57,963 nt of DNA, taken from NCBI GenBank assembly GCA_009779355.1, contig WREK01000001.1, forward strand, positions 72,654 to 130,616, given 5' to 3'. The notes beneath the pieces are model-generated. The model was not told where the DNA came from. It made no database searches and was given only the letters and a program-made list of their open reading frames with translations. Each line of letters opens with the position of its first letter. The first letter of the stretch is position 1. This document shows positions 36,185 through 47,442 of this stretch, in pieces. Made by a program: the position numbers and the translations under genes. Source of the DNA: Betaproteobacteria bacterium. GTDB taxonomy: Bacteria; Pseudomonadota; Gammaproteobacteria; Burkholderiales; Rhodocyclaceae.

Positions 36185-36877
36185 ATGAACAGCAAGCGCA
36201 TTCGACTCTGGGATCTGCCGACCCGCCTCTTTCACTGGTTGCTGGTGCTGGCCGTGATCGGCGCCGTTATCAGCGGCCAACTCGGCGGCGGCCTGATTGT
36301 CTGGCACGGGCGTCTCGGCCTGTTCATCGTTGCGCTGCTGGTTTTCCGTCTGGTTTGGGGAGTCATCGGCTCGACCTATGCCCGTTTCGCCCAGTTCTTC
36401 CCGACGCCGGCCAAATTGCGCGCTTATCTGAAAGGCGAGTGGCACGGGGAAGGGCATAACCCGCTCGGCGCCCTGTCCGTTTTCGGCCTGCTGGCCGTGG
36501 TCGGTTTCCAGGCTGTTTCCGGGTTGTTCACCAATGACGACATTGCTTTCGTCGGGCCGTTGTTCGACCTGGTCGACAAAAGCCTGAGCAACCGCCTGAC
36601 CGGCCTGCACCATCTGGCGGCCAACCTGTTGTTCATACTGGTCGGCCTGCATGTGGCGGCGATCGCCTTCTATGTCTTCGTCAAGAAAAACAACATGTTC
36701 TGGCCGATGCTGAGCGGCTCGAAGGAAGTCGAACAGGGCGAGGACGCCAAAGGCGGCGGTCCGCTGGCTTTCGTCATCGCTCTGCTGCTGGCGCTGGCCG
36801 GCGTCTACGGCGCCAGCGGCGCCTGGCTACCGGCGCCGCCGCCACCGCCGCCCGCATCCGAGATACCGGCCTGGTAA
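36185..36877 (+). CDS. Cytochrome b561
   Basis: A 230-residue inner-membrane dihaem protein with four or five membrane helices. Typical features: RLWDLPTRLFHWLLVLAVIGAVISG with the first haem His, VWHGRLGLFIVALLVFRLVWG, the HHLAANLLFILVGLHVAAI helix with further His ligands, and a hydrophobic C-terminal helix. The Pro-rich end (APPPPPPPASEIPAW) is probably a periplasmic tail. It may move electrons from quinol to the cytochrome c' upstream. Confidence 0.88.
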   Translation: MNSKRIRLWDLPTRLFHWLLVLAVIGAVISGQLGGGLIVWHGRLGLFIVALLVFRLVWGVIGSTYARFAQFFPTPAKLRAYLKGEWHGEGHNPLGALSVFGLLAVVGFQAVSGLFTNDDIAFVGPLFDLVDKSLSNRLTGLHHLAANLLFILVGLHVAAIAFYVFVKKNNMFWPMLSGSKEVEQGEDAKGGGPLAFVIALLLALAGVYGASGAWLPAPPPPPPASEIPAW

Positions 36878-36897
36878 GCCGCGCAGTGGAAGAAAGC

Positions 36898-39783
36898 CTA
36901 GGTTTTTTCTTCCTGATAATAGGGCAGGTCTATCAGTTCCGCGGCGGAACAAGGGCGGTAATAGAGGAAGCCCTGCAATAGATCGCAGTCCAGATTAATC
37001 AGCGTTTCCCGCTGCGCCACGGTTTCCACGCCTTCGGCGACCACGATCATTTTCAGCGAATGCGCCAAAGCGACAATGGCATGCACGACGGAGAAGGCAT
37101 CTTCTGCCTCGCTCACGTTTTCGACGAAAATTTTGTCGATCTTGAGCACGTCGACCGGATAACGGGAAAGGTAGGAGAGCGAGGAATAGCCGGTGCCGAA
37201 ATCGTCGATGGCGATGCGGATGCCCGCCTGGCGCAATTTTGAAAAGATGCCGAAGATCAATTCAGGGTCTTCGGACATTGAGGATTCCGTCAATTCGATT
37301 TCCAGGCAGGAAGGCTGGATTCCGGTTTCATGCACGGTTTGCAACACTTTTTCCGGGAAATCGGGATTGCGAAGCTGGCGGGCAGAAATGTTGACGGCAA
37401 TGCGCTGGAGACAAATTCCCTGGTTCTGCCACTCGACAAATTGCCGGCAGGCGGTATCCAGACACCATTGCCCGAGGGTGTCGATGTAGCCGATACTTTC
37501 CGCCAGCGGGACAAACTGGCCCGGCAGCAGCAAGCCGCGCGTTGGGTGCTGCCAGCGGATGAGTGCTTCCATGCCGTGAATGAGGCCGCTGCTGATCTCA
37601 ATCTGGGGCTGATAGTGGACGAGTAACTCGCCACGTTCGACGGAATGGCGTAAATCAGCTTCAAGTTCCAGTTGATCCAGGGAATAGGTGTTGTCGCTTT
37701 CCAAAAAGAAGCGGAAACAGGACCGCCCGGCATCCTTGGCATGGTGCAGGGCGATATTGGCATTCTTCATCAGGATGTCTTCGCTTTCGCCATCCGATGG
37801 ATAAATGGCGATCCCGATGCTGGTGGAAATGAAAAACTCGCGCCTATCCAAGCCAAAGGGGCGGGAAAATTCTTGCAATATGCGGCTGGCGAGGCTTAAC
37901 GCGTCGGCATGAGAGGTAATTTCCGGCAACAGCAGGGCAAATTCATCGCCCGAAATACGGGCCAGCGTATCGCCCTCGCGCAACAGACTGGCGAGCCGTT
38001 CACTGGCGGCGATGATGAGGGCGTCGCCTTTCTTGTGGCCGAGCGAGTCGTTAATGGCCTTGAAGTGGTCGAGGTCGATGAAAAGAATGGCCAGCGGGCG
38101 CCGGTTGCGGTGCGCCTGGAGCAGGGCGTTGCCCAGGCGGTCGTTGAAGAGAAGGCGATTGGCGAGCCGGGTCAGCGGATCATAATAGGCCAGCCGGTTG
38201 ATATAGGCTTCCGTCTGTTTGCGCTCGGAAATATCGGTGAAAAGACCGACGTATTGAATGACCTTGCCAGATTCATTTTTGATGGCGGTGATGGATAGCC
38301 ATTCGGGGTATGTCTCGCCATTTTTCCGGCGATTGACGATTTCTCCCTGCCAGTGCCCATCGTCGATGATTTGCCGCCACATCTCCTTGTAGAATATTGG
38401 GTCATGCAAGCCGGAAGCCAGCAGTTTGCCCGGTGTCTCGCCAATGGCTTCTTTTTCGGTATAGCCGGTGATTTTGGTAAAGGCGCTGTTGACGGATTGA
38501 ATAATGCCGTCCTGATCAGCAATGGCCATGGCTTCGGTGATATTGTCGAAAACGCTGGCGGCAATGCGCAGGCGCTCTTCCGCCTGATGCTGGAAGGTAA
38601 CGTCCCGGAATGAAGTGACGTAGCCGGCAAGACCCTCGCCGCTATCGGGGGGCAGCGGGCCGCCGAGAAAAATGGCGGGAAAGCGTTCGCCATTGGCGTG
38701 TTGCAGCCATTCCTCGCCCTCGTGGTGCATATTGGACTTGAGCGCCAGGCGAAACGCCGAATGCGCGACATCACTTGCGGGCCAGAGAGCAGCGACGTCC
38801 GTGCCGAAAAGTTCGGTTTCGCTGCGTCCCAGCAGGGTTTCCGCGCGCTGGTTCATGAAATTCAGCTTGCCGTTGGCGTCAAAACTCAAAATGCCTTCGC
38901 TCAGATGGTCGGCGATATTGTCGAGCAGGGCGTGGCTTTTTTCCAATTCTCGCGCGGTTTGCTGCAGACGCAGCATGATAATCACAACGCTGAAAACCAG
39001 CAGAAGCGAAAAAGCCGCCATCATCCGCCGGTATCCTTCGGCGCGGTTGAGTAGCTGGCTGTAGGATTCGAGATAATTGCCGTAGGCGCGAGCAATTTCC
39101 TGCGGGAAGGTATTGCGGGATATCTCCTTTATTTGCCGTTGCACGGGCAAATGGTTATTGATGATCTGATTTCCGTGCGCGGCCAGCAATCTTGCATCGT
39201 CGGCATGTTTGCCAAAGGAAGGCGCGCTGTTTTCCAGTTGATTCAATTTTTTCAGAATGGCGTGCGCTTCCCTGTCATCATGTTCATTGACGAAAATCAG
39301 CAGGTCGCGGGTAATGATGGCGACCAGATTTTTTGCCGCGCCATCGGCCTTTGCGGTGTACAAATGCCGGGAAAGATTGACAAAGTGATAGAGGGAATTG
39401 GCGAACACGGCGTTCTGCCGCCGGAAATCGTCAAGCAGGAGGCTCTTTTTCTGCCATGCCTCGCTGCTGTTCTTGAGCGTCCCGGGAATGCCCATGCGCA
39501 CGAAAGCCCCCTGCAACTCCACCAGCAGGGAATCAATCTGCGCGGATGAAATGCTCAATGAGTCGTAGGTCAGCAATTGCCGATGGTGCAGGCGCATGAC
39601 GTCGAAATTGATACGGGTATCCAGCGTCTCGATCTGGCGGGTTATTTGTTCGACCCGGTTGCGCTCGCTCTCGTTCAGGGAATGGCTGAGGATATAGAGG
39701 GTGAGCAGGATGCCGCCGAGAATGGCCAATATCATCCATGGCAGGAACATGCGGAGGGTGGGGCGGCGAAAACCGGGCGTCAT
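36898..39783 (-). CDS. Membrane sensor with PAS, GGDEF and EAL domains
   Basis: A 961-residue cyclic-di-GMP enzyme. A periplasmic sensor of about 220 residues lies between two membrane helices (12-34 and about 250-270). Two PAS domains follow (ALLDNIADHLSEGILSFDANG; IAASVFDNITEAMAIADQDGIIQSVNSAF), then GGDEF with the variant SGDEF (ARISGDEFALLL) and EAL with GMEALIRW, ELTESSM, DDFGTGYSSLSYL and AEGVET intact. The phosphodiesterase side looks active; SGDEF cyclases are often active too. Its ATGA overlaps the stop of the di-haem peroxidase gene, coupling both. Confidence 0.92.
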   Translation of the reverse strand: MTPGFRRPTLRMFLPWMILAILGGILLTLYILSHSLNESERNRVEQITRQIETLDTRINFDVMRLHHRQLLTYDSLSISSAQIDSLLVELQGAFVRMGIPGTLKNSSEAWQKKSLLLDDFRRQNAVFANSLYHFVNLSRHLYTAKADGAAKNLVAIITRDLLIFVNEHDDREAHAILKKLNQLENSAPSFGKHADDARLLAAHGNQIINNHLPVQRQIKEISRNTFPQEIARAYGNYLESYSQLLNRAEGYRRMMAAFSLLLVFSVVIIMLRLQQTARELEKSHALLDNIADHLSEGILSFDANGKLNFMNQRAETLLGRSETELFGTDVAALWPASDVAHSAFRLALKSNMHHEGEEWLQHANGERFPAIFLGGPLPPDSGEGLAGYVTSFRDVTFQHQAEERLRIAASVFDNITEAMAIADQDGIIQSVNSAFTKITGYTEKEAIGETPGKLLASGLHDPIFYKEMWRQIIDDGHWQGEIVNRRKNGETYPEWLSITAIKNESGKVIQYVGLFTDISERKQTEAYINRLAYYDPLTRLANRLLFNDRLGNALLQAHRNRRPLAILFIDLDHFKAINDSLGHKKGDALIIAASERLASLLREGDTLARISGDEFALLLPEITSHADALSLASRILQEFSRPFGLDRREFFISTSIGIAIYPSDGESEDILMKNANIALHHAKDAGRSCFRFFLESDNTYSLDQLELEADLRHSVERGELLVHYQPQIEISSGLIHGMEALIRWQHPTRGLLLPGQFVPLAESIGYIDTLGQWCLDTACRQFVEWQNQGICLQRIAVNISARQLRNPDFPEKVLQTVHETGIQPSCLEIELTESSMSEDPELIFGIFSKLRQAGIRIAIDDFGTGYSSLSYLSRYPVDVLKIDKIFVENVSEAEDAFSVVHAIVALAHSLKMIVVAEGVETVAQRETLINLDCDLLQGFLYYRPCSAAELIDLPYYQEEKT

Positions 39784-40826
39784 TTCAATTCTTCTCCGGT
39801 CAAGGTATGGAGGAATAAGACGATGGAGCGCACTTCTTCCTCGGGAATATCCAGGCCAAGCTGGTAGCGCCCCATGATCGCCACGGCTTCCTGCAAGGAA
39901 GCTTCCGAACCGTCATGAAAATAGGGCGCGGTCAGGGCGACATTGCGCAGGCTAGGCACCTTGAAAACATATTTGTCTTCCTCGCGGCCTGTCACATTGA
40001 AACGCCCCAGATCGGCCTTTTCCACCTTTTTGTCGGCAAAGTAATCGAGCATGACGCCAAAGCGTTGAAAAATGTTGCCGCCGACATTTCTTCCCTGATG
40101 GCAGGTTGCGCAGCCATGTCGTTTAAACAGGAGGTAGCCTTCCAGTTCCTGATCGGAAATCGCGGTCGCTTCCCCTTTCAGCCAGCGGTCGAAGCGGGCA
40201 GGCGTCACCAGGGAACGCTCGAACTCGGCAAGGACTTCCATGACTCTGGCCGGCGTTGCCGGCCCGCCGTAAATGGCGCGAAAGCGGGAAGCCATCTGTG
40301 GATCGGCTTCCAGGACGGCAATGACCTGCTCCCAGGAGGAGGCCATTTCCACCGGATTCAGGATGGGACCCGCCGCCTGCTCTTCCAGCGAAGCGGCCCG
40401 CCCATCCCAGAATTGCCGGAAATTGAAGCCAGAGTTATAGACGGTCGGGGTGTTGATGTCGCCCACGGCATTGCCGACGCCAAACGAGCGGACACGGTGA
40501 TCGACGCCGCCTGTCTGCAAATCATGGCAGCTGGCGCAACTGACGGTGTTGTCCCGGGAAAGCCGGGGATCATGAAAGAGAGTCTGCCCGAGCGCTACTT
40601 TTAGCGCGTCAAGCCCGGTCGGCGCGGAAATCGGCTCGATCGGCTCATCGAAAATGGGCGGCGCGACGATTTGGAGGGTATTGTCGTCGGCATGGTTTGC
40701 GTCATTCCCGGGTTTCCAGGAATAGAAAACATAGACGACCACACAGGCAGCCAGCACAATCAGAGCAGGCAACCACGTTTTCCGCAATGCGGTTCTATCT
40801 GAGCGATGAATGTGATGAAGAGACAT
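39780..40826 (-). CDS. Di-haem cytochrome c peroxidase/MauG-family protein
   Basis: A 348-residue protein with an N-terminal membrane anchor (WLPALIVLAACVVVYVFYSW) and two haem c motifs, CASCH (about 97-101) and CATCH (about 238-242). The family blocks LGQTLFHDPRLSRDNTVSCASCH, NTPTVYNSGFNFRQFWDGRA and FKVPSLRNVALTAPYFHDGS are complete. It could remove hydrogen peroxide or act as an oxidative sensor. Translational overlap with the GGDEF-EAL gene suggests that its redox state informs c-di-GMP signalling, which is inference. Confidence 0.9.
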   Translation of the reverse strand: MSLHHIHRSDRTALRKTWLPALIVLAACVVVYVFYSWKPGNDANHADDNTLQIVAPPIFDEPIEPISAPTGLDALKVALGQTLFHDPRLSRDNTVSCASCHDLQTGGVDHRVRSFGVGNAVGDINTPTVYNSGFNFRQFWDGRAASLEEQAAGPILNPVEMASSWEQVIAVLEADPQMASRFRAIYGGPATPARVMEVLAEFERSLVTPARFDRWLKGEATAISDQELEGYLLFKRHGCATCHQGRNVGGNIFQRFGVMLDYFADKKVEKADLGRFNVTGREEDKYVFKVPSLRNVALTAPYFHDGSEASLQEAVAIMGRYQLGLDIPEEEVRSIVLFLHTLTGEELK

Positions 40827-41172
40827 AATTCGGGCCAGCTTGCCTATGCACTCGCAATAGATATTTTATCATTTATCGGAGATTTACCGAGGAAATATGT
40901 AACGATGCGCCCGTTGCCGCCCGGCAGGAGCAAGGCTAGCCTTGCGCGGCGGGGCGATTGGATAACGCCGCGGCGTTATCCATTGGAGGGCAGCTTGGTC
41001 ACGCAGCAGACGTTCCGTAGAGGAAATATTTTCCGGTTCGGCACGGCTGCTTCTCGCGCTAATCAGCCTGGCGTGGTTCGCCAAGCGCCCAGCATGGCGG
41101 CAATGTGGGCGGGGCGCATCATTCCATTTCCATCTCAACCGATTACCTTGCCGGTTTCAATGGAATGCTGGA
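40827..41172. other. Gene-free region with a perfect 22-bp palindrome
   Basis: No gene is supported in these 346 bases. The clearest structure is GGATAACGCCG (40960-40970) followed directly by its exact complement (40971-40981). Similar GGATAACGC palindromes occur as intergenic REP-like repeats in betaproteobacteria. Smaller stems (GCAAGGCTAGCCTTGC near 40930-40945) are nearby. Confidence 0.7.
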
Positions 41173-42117
41173 TCAAACCACGGCGCCGTCTTCGTTGGCG
41201 CCTTCGATGCCCCGTTTCGGCTTGACGAACTGTTCGCGCGAAGCGCCCAGCCACATCACCAGCGGGCAGGCGACCAGCACCGAGGAATAGATGCCGAAAC
41301 AGATGCCGATGGTCAGGGCCATGGCGAAGTAGTGCAGGGTTTCGCCGCCGAAAATAAGCATCGACAGTACCATGGCCTGGGTCGAGGCGTGGGTGATGAT
41401 GGTGCGGGAAATGGTGCTGGTGATGCCGTGGTCGAGCACTTGCGGCGTGGTGAGGCCACGCGAGCGCTTGAAGGTTTCGCGCACACGGTCGAAGACGACC
41501 ACCGATTCGTTTACCGAATAACCGAGCACGGCCAGTACCGCAGCCAGCACCGACAAGGAGAATTCCCACTGGAAGGCGGCGAAGAAGCCGAGAATGATGA
41601 TGACGTCATGCAGGTTGGCGATGATGGCCGAGACCGAGAAACGCCATTCGAAGCGGAAGGCGAGATAGACCATGATGCCGATGACCACCACCAGCAGCGC
41701 CAGAGCGCCATTCTCGGCGAGTTCCTTGCCGACTTGCGGGCCGACGTACTCGACGCGGCGCAAGGCGCCGCCCGGCACTTCGGCGTCGAGCGCGGCCTTC
41801 ACCTGTTCGCCCTGCTTGGCGCTGTCTTCCGCGTTGCGTAGCGGCAGGCGGATGAGCACGTCGCGCGAGGTGCCGAAATTCTGCACCTGGAAATCCGAGA
41901 AGCCAGCCTTGCCCAGCGCGCCGCGCATCTTTTCCAGTTCGGCGGCCTCCTGATAGCTGATCTCGATCAGCGTGCCGCCGGTAAATTCGACCGACAGGTG
42001 CAAGCCCTTGGTGGCGAGGAAGAAAACGGCGATGAGGAAGGTGACGAAGGAAATGATGTTGAACTTCAGCGCATGGCGCATGAAGGGAATGTCTTTTTTG
42101 ATGCGGAAAAATTCCAT
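41173..42117 (-). CDS. secF: Protein translocase subunit SecF
   Basis: A 314-residue six-helix membrane protein of the SecDF complex, which uses the proton gradient to pull proteins through SecYEG. The family entry sequence FFRIKKDIPFMRHALKFNIIS, the ribosomal-side helices with VEFTGGTLIEI, and GYSVNESVVVFDRVRE plus STISRTIITHASTQ are present. It follows secD by 12 bases in the usual order. Confidence 0.96.
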   Translation of the reverse strand: MEFFRIKKDIPFMRHALKFNIISFVTFLIAVFFLATKGLHLSVEFTGGTLIEISYQEAAELEKMRGALGKAGFSDFQVQNFGTSRDVLIRLPLRNAEDSAKQGEQVKAALDAEVPGGALRRVEYVGPQVGKELAENGALALLVVVIGIMVYLAFRFEWRFSVSAIIANLHDVIIILGFFAAFQWEFSLSVLAAVLAVLGYSVNESVVVFDRVRETFKRSRGLTTPQVLDHGITSTISRTIITHASTQAMVLSMLIFGGETLHYFAMALTIGICFGIYSSVLVACPLVMWLGASREQFVKPKRGIEGANEDGAVV

Positions 42118-42129
42118 GACGCTGTTTCC

Positions 42130-43986
42130 TTATTTCTTGCCGTCGGTGGCGGCAGTCAGGCCGGGTTTCCAGATCTGGCCGATGGCCACCTTGGCGAGTT
42201 TCTTCTGACGGCCGTAGATCAGGTTGATCAGGGCGCGCGAGATGAACACCGCCGAGTAGATCGAGGTCAGGATGCCGAGGCAATGCACCACGGCGAAGCC
42301 GCGCACCGGGCCGGAGCCGAAGATGAGCAGGGCGAGGCCAGCGATCAGCGTGGTGATGTTGGAATCGAGAATGGTGCCGAAGGCGCGCGCGTAACCTTCA
42401 GAAATGGCCGCCTGCGGTGGCATGCCGGCGCGTAGTTCCTCGCGCACCCGTTCGTTGATGAGCACGTTGGCGTCGATGGCCATGCCCAGCGTCAGGGCGA
42501 TGGCGGCGATGCCGGGCAGGGTCAGCGTCGCCTGCAAGAGCGAGAGCAGGGCGACCAGCAGCAGCAGGTTGGCGGCCAGGGCCAGGGAGGAGACGAGGCC
42601 GAAGATCTGGTAATAGAGGATCATGAACAGGGCGATGACGACGAAGCCCCACAGCGTCGAATTGAAACCCTTGCTGATGTTCTCGGCGCCGAGCGAGGGG
42701 CCGATGGTGCGTTCCTCGATGATTTCCATCGGCGCGGCCAAGGCGCCAGCGCGGATCAGGATGGCCAGTTTGTTGGTTTCCTGCGCCGAGAAACGGCCGG
42801 TGATCTGGAAGCGGTTGCTGAATTCGCCCTGGATGCGGGCGACGGAAATGGCTTCGCCCTTGCCCTTTTCGTAAAGGACGATGGCCATCATCTTGTGCAG
42901 GTTTTCGCGCGTGACGTCGCGCATGACGCGCCCGCCGACGGCATCGAGCTCGACGGAAACGGCCGGCTGATGGTTCTGGTCGAAGGTCGGTTCGGCCTTG
43001 GTGAAGCGGTCGCCGGTCAGGATCACCTGTTTTTTCAGCGCCACCGGTCTTTCGCTGCCGTCGCGGTCGCGCTCGATGACGGTGTCGATGCCCAGCGCAT
43101 CGTTGGGGTCGGCGACCATGCGCACTTCGAGCGTCGCGGTGCGGCCGAGAATGTCCTTGGCCTCGCCGGGATCCTGCACGCCCGGCAACTGGACGACGAT
43201 GCGGTCGGCGCCCTGCTGCTGGATCACCGGCTCGGCGACGCCGAGTTCGTTGATACGGTTGTGCAGGGTGGTGATGTTCTGTTTCAGCGCGTCCTCGCCG
43301 AGTTTTTTCAGCACTTCCGGCCGCAGCGTCGCCAGCAGGCGGAACTCGTCGCCGCTGCCACTCTCGGTCAGCACCAGATCAGGCTGGGCGGCGGTGATGG
43401 CGGTGCGCGCCTTGGCGCGCATCTCGCTGTCGCGGAAGACGATGACGATGCGCTCGCCGTCGCGGCTGATGCCGGCATGGCGCACAGTCTTGTCGCGCAG
43501 CACGGTACGCAGATCGGCGGAAGTCGAGTCGAGACGCTTGGTCAGCGCGCCTTTCATGTCCACCTGCAAGAGGAAATGCACGCCGCCGCGCAAGTCGAGA
43601 CCGAGATACATCGGCAGCGCGTGCAGCGCGGTCAGCCAGCGCGGCGAGGCCGAGAGCAGGTTGAGGGCAACCACATATTGCGGGTCGGAGGGGTCCGGAT
43701 TGAAGGTTTTTTCCAGCACATCCCTGGCCTGCATCTGGATGTCGGTATTGGCGAAGCGGGCCTTGACGCCGACGTTGTCGAGCAGAATGCCGTCATGGGC
43801 GATGCCGGCGCTTTGCAGCGCCTCCTCGACGCGGCTGCGCGTGCGCTCGTCGATCTTGAGCGTGGCCTTGGCGCTGGATACCTGCACGGCCGGCGATTCG
43901 CCGTAGAAGTTGGGCAGGGTGTAGATGAAACCCAGCGCCAGCGACACGACGACGATAATGTTTTTCCAGAGGGGATAGCGATTCAT
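42130..43986 (-). CDS. secD: Protein translocase subunit SecD
   Basis: A 618-residue membrane protein. ATG 43986 gives the usual MNRYPLWKNIIVVVSLALGFIYTLPNFYGESPAVQV; an upstream ATG would add 28 unrelated residues. The large periplasmic P1 domain, the LGLDLRGGVHFLLQVDM motif and the helix block ALTLGMAIDANVLINERVREEL with conserved Asp are intact. Partner of SecF downstream and YajC upstream. Confidence 0.96.
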   Translation of the reverse strand: MNRYPLWKNIIVVVSLALGFIYTLPNFYGESPAVQVSSAKATLKIDERTRSRVEEALQSAGIAHDGILLDNVGVKARFANTDIQMQARDVLEKTFNPDPSDPQYVVALNLLSASPRWLTALHALPMYLGLDLRGGVHFLLQVDMKGALTKRLDSTSADLRTVLRDKTVRHAGISRDGERIVIVFRDSEMRAKARTAITAAQPDLVLTESGSGDEFRLLATLRPEVLKKLGEDALKQNITTLHNRINELGVAEPVIQQQGADRIVVQLPGVQDPGEAKDILGRTATLEVRMVADPNDALGIDTVIERDRDGSERPVALKKQVILTGDRFTKAEPTFDQNHQPAVSVELDAVGGRVMRDVTRENLHKMMAIVLYEKGKGEAISVARIQGEFSNRFQITGRFSAQETNKLAILIRAGALAAPMEIIEERTIGPSLGAENISKGFNSTLWGFVVIALFMILYYQIFGLVSSLALAANLLLLVALLSLLQATLTLPGIAAIALTLGMAIDANVLINERVREELRAGMPPQAAISEGYARAFGTILDSNITTLIAGLALLIFGSGPVRGFAVVHCLGILTSIYSAVFISRALINLIYGRQKKLAKVAIGQIWKPGLTAATDGKK

Positions 43987-44045
43987 GGCGGCTCGAAAGC
44001 GGGGAGGGCGGTTATCGGAACGGTATTGTTCAGGATGGTGCGAAA

Positions 44046-44119
44046 CTGGATTGCTTCGCTTCGCTCGCAATGACGGCCATTCCGGTCATTGCGCGGAGCG
44101 AAGCGACGAAGCAATCCAG
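44046..44119. repeat. 74-bp inverted-repeat element between secD and yajC
   Basis: CTGGATTGCTTCG (44046-44058) and its exact complement (44107-44119) bound an inner second dyad around CGCAATGAC/GTCATTGCG. The unit can form a long cruciform. It belongs to the widespread 'GATTGCTTCG...CGCAATGAC' family of bacterial intergenic repeats; a degenerate copy lies at about 32,750. Confidence 0.85.
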
Positions 44120-44159
44120 AAATGTACGCATTTGACTGATATGCCGCCTTCCAGGGCGA

Positions 44160-44486
44160 TTACAGGGACTTCAACGTGCCTTTCGGCAGTACCATGCCGA
44201 TGGCCGGCTTTTGCACGATGACTTCGGTGCCTTCGGCGATTTCAAGGTTGACATAGGCTTCGCCGACCTTGGTGATGCGGCCCGCCAGACCGCCGCTGGT
44301 GACGATCTCGTCGCCTTTTTGCAGGGCGGCGATCAAGGTCCGGTGCTCCTTGGCCTTTTTCATCTGCGGACGGATCAGGAGAAACCAGAAGACGACGAAC
44401 AGCAGGATCATCGGCATGAACTGCATGAGACCGCCGGTCGGGTCGGCGGCGGCGCCAGCGGCTTGGGCGTGGGCAAGGCTAATCAT
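44160..44486 (-). CDS. yajC: Preprotein translocase subunit YajC
   Basis: A 108-residue single-helix membrane protein: MPMILLFVVFWFLLIRPQMKKAKEHR, then the cytosolic domain LQKGDEIVTSGGLAGRITKV. It associates with SecDF. ATG 44486 follows a GGAG-type ribosome site, while an ATG five codons earlier is less likely. Gene order tgt-yajC-secD-secF is the standard one. Confidence 0.95.
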   Translation of the reverse strand: MISLAHAQAAGAAADPTGGLMQFMPMILLFVVFWFLLIRPQMKKAKEHRTLIAALQKGDEIVTSGGLAGRITKVGEAYVNLEIAEGTEVIVQKPAIGMVLPKGTLKSL

Positions 44487-44528
44487 GGGGAAGCTCTCCA
44501 AATACGAAAAAAATCAGAACGCGCGATT

Positions 44529-46713
<2,185 letters not shown>

Positions 46714-46896
46714 GGCGGGAGCAAAACGGAACCCAGCCGGCCGGCGGGTTGGCGAAAGGGGCGGATCATACGGGATGGCAAGGCGGATGATCAATTGCCG
46801 GGCGGCGCGCATGCGATTTGGTTTGCATATGAATATATAAATTTAATGAGTTCATTTTCCGGAATCATGATATCATCCTGTGTTAATATATGCTTT

Positions 46897-47442
46897 ATGC
46901 GTATTTCCGTGCGGCGACTGCTCAAACCCTTCGTTTTCGCTTCCGTCATCGCCGCGACCATCGCGGTTACCTTGCGCGCGGATGCTGCCGGCACGGATAT
47001 CGGCGCCCAGATGGCGCACATGGTTTCCGGCATCGTCGGTTATGCCCGTTGGCCCGTTCAACCGACTTCCTATCGCCTGTGCGTTGCCGGCAAAGTAGTG
47101 CATCTTCGTGCTGACCGGCTGACGGCGGAGTTCGGCGAACATGCCGTGGCCGTTTCTTATGAAATGCCTCATGAGACAGGCTGGGTTCGCACCTGCGATA
47201 TTCTCTACCTGGGTAAATTGTCCTTAGAGCAGCGCTACAGGCTGCTGAACGAGGCGGTTGAGCGACCGACACTGACCATCAGCGAGGATGACGACGCCTG
47301 TGCCGATGCCAGCATGTTCTGCCTGGCGATCAAGGACAACTATGTCGCTTTGCTGATCAATCTCGATGCCGTCTCGCGCAGCGCTATCCGGATCAATCCC
47401 AAGGTGCTGCAAATGGTCCGCCGCAAGCAGGTGCAATCGTGA
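46897..47442 (+). CDS. YfiR-family periplasmic regulator
   Basis: A 181-residue protein from ATG 46897 with a signal peptide (MRISVRRLLKPFVFASVIAATIAVTLRADA) and a YfiR/DUF4154 body (MVSGIVGYARWP, YRLCVAGKV, DILYLGKLS, SMFCLAIKDNYVALLINLDAVSRSAIRINPKVLQMVR). In Pseudomonas YfiR holds the cyclase YfiN inactive until redox or envelope stress releases it; the Cys residues here (CVAG, CDILY, DDDAC, MFCL) fit a disulfide-controlled sensor. In-frame upstream ATGs exist without clear ribosome sites. It overlaps the cyclase gene. Confidence 0.87.
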   Translation: MRISVRRLLKPFVFASVIAATIAVTLRADAAGTDIGAQMAHMVSGIVGYARWPVQPTSYRLCVAGKVVHLRADRLTAEFGEHAVAVSYEMPHETGWVRTCDILYLGKLSLEQRYRLLNEAVERPTLTISEDDDACADASMFCLAIKDNYVALLINLDAVSRSAIRINPKVLQMVRRKQVQS

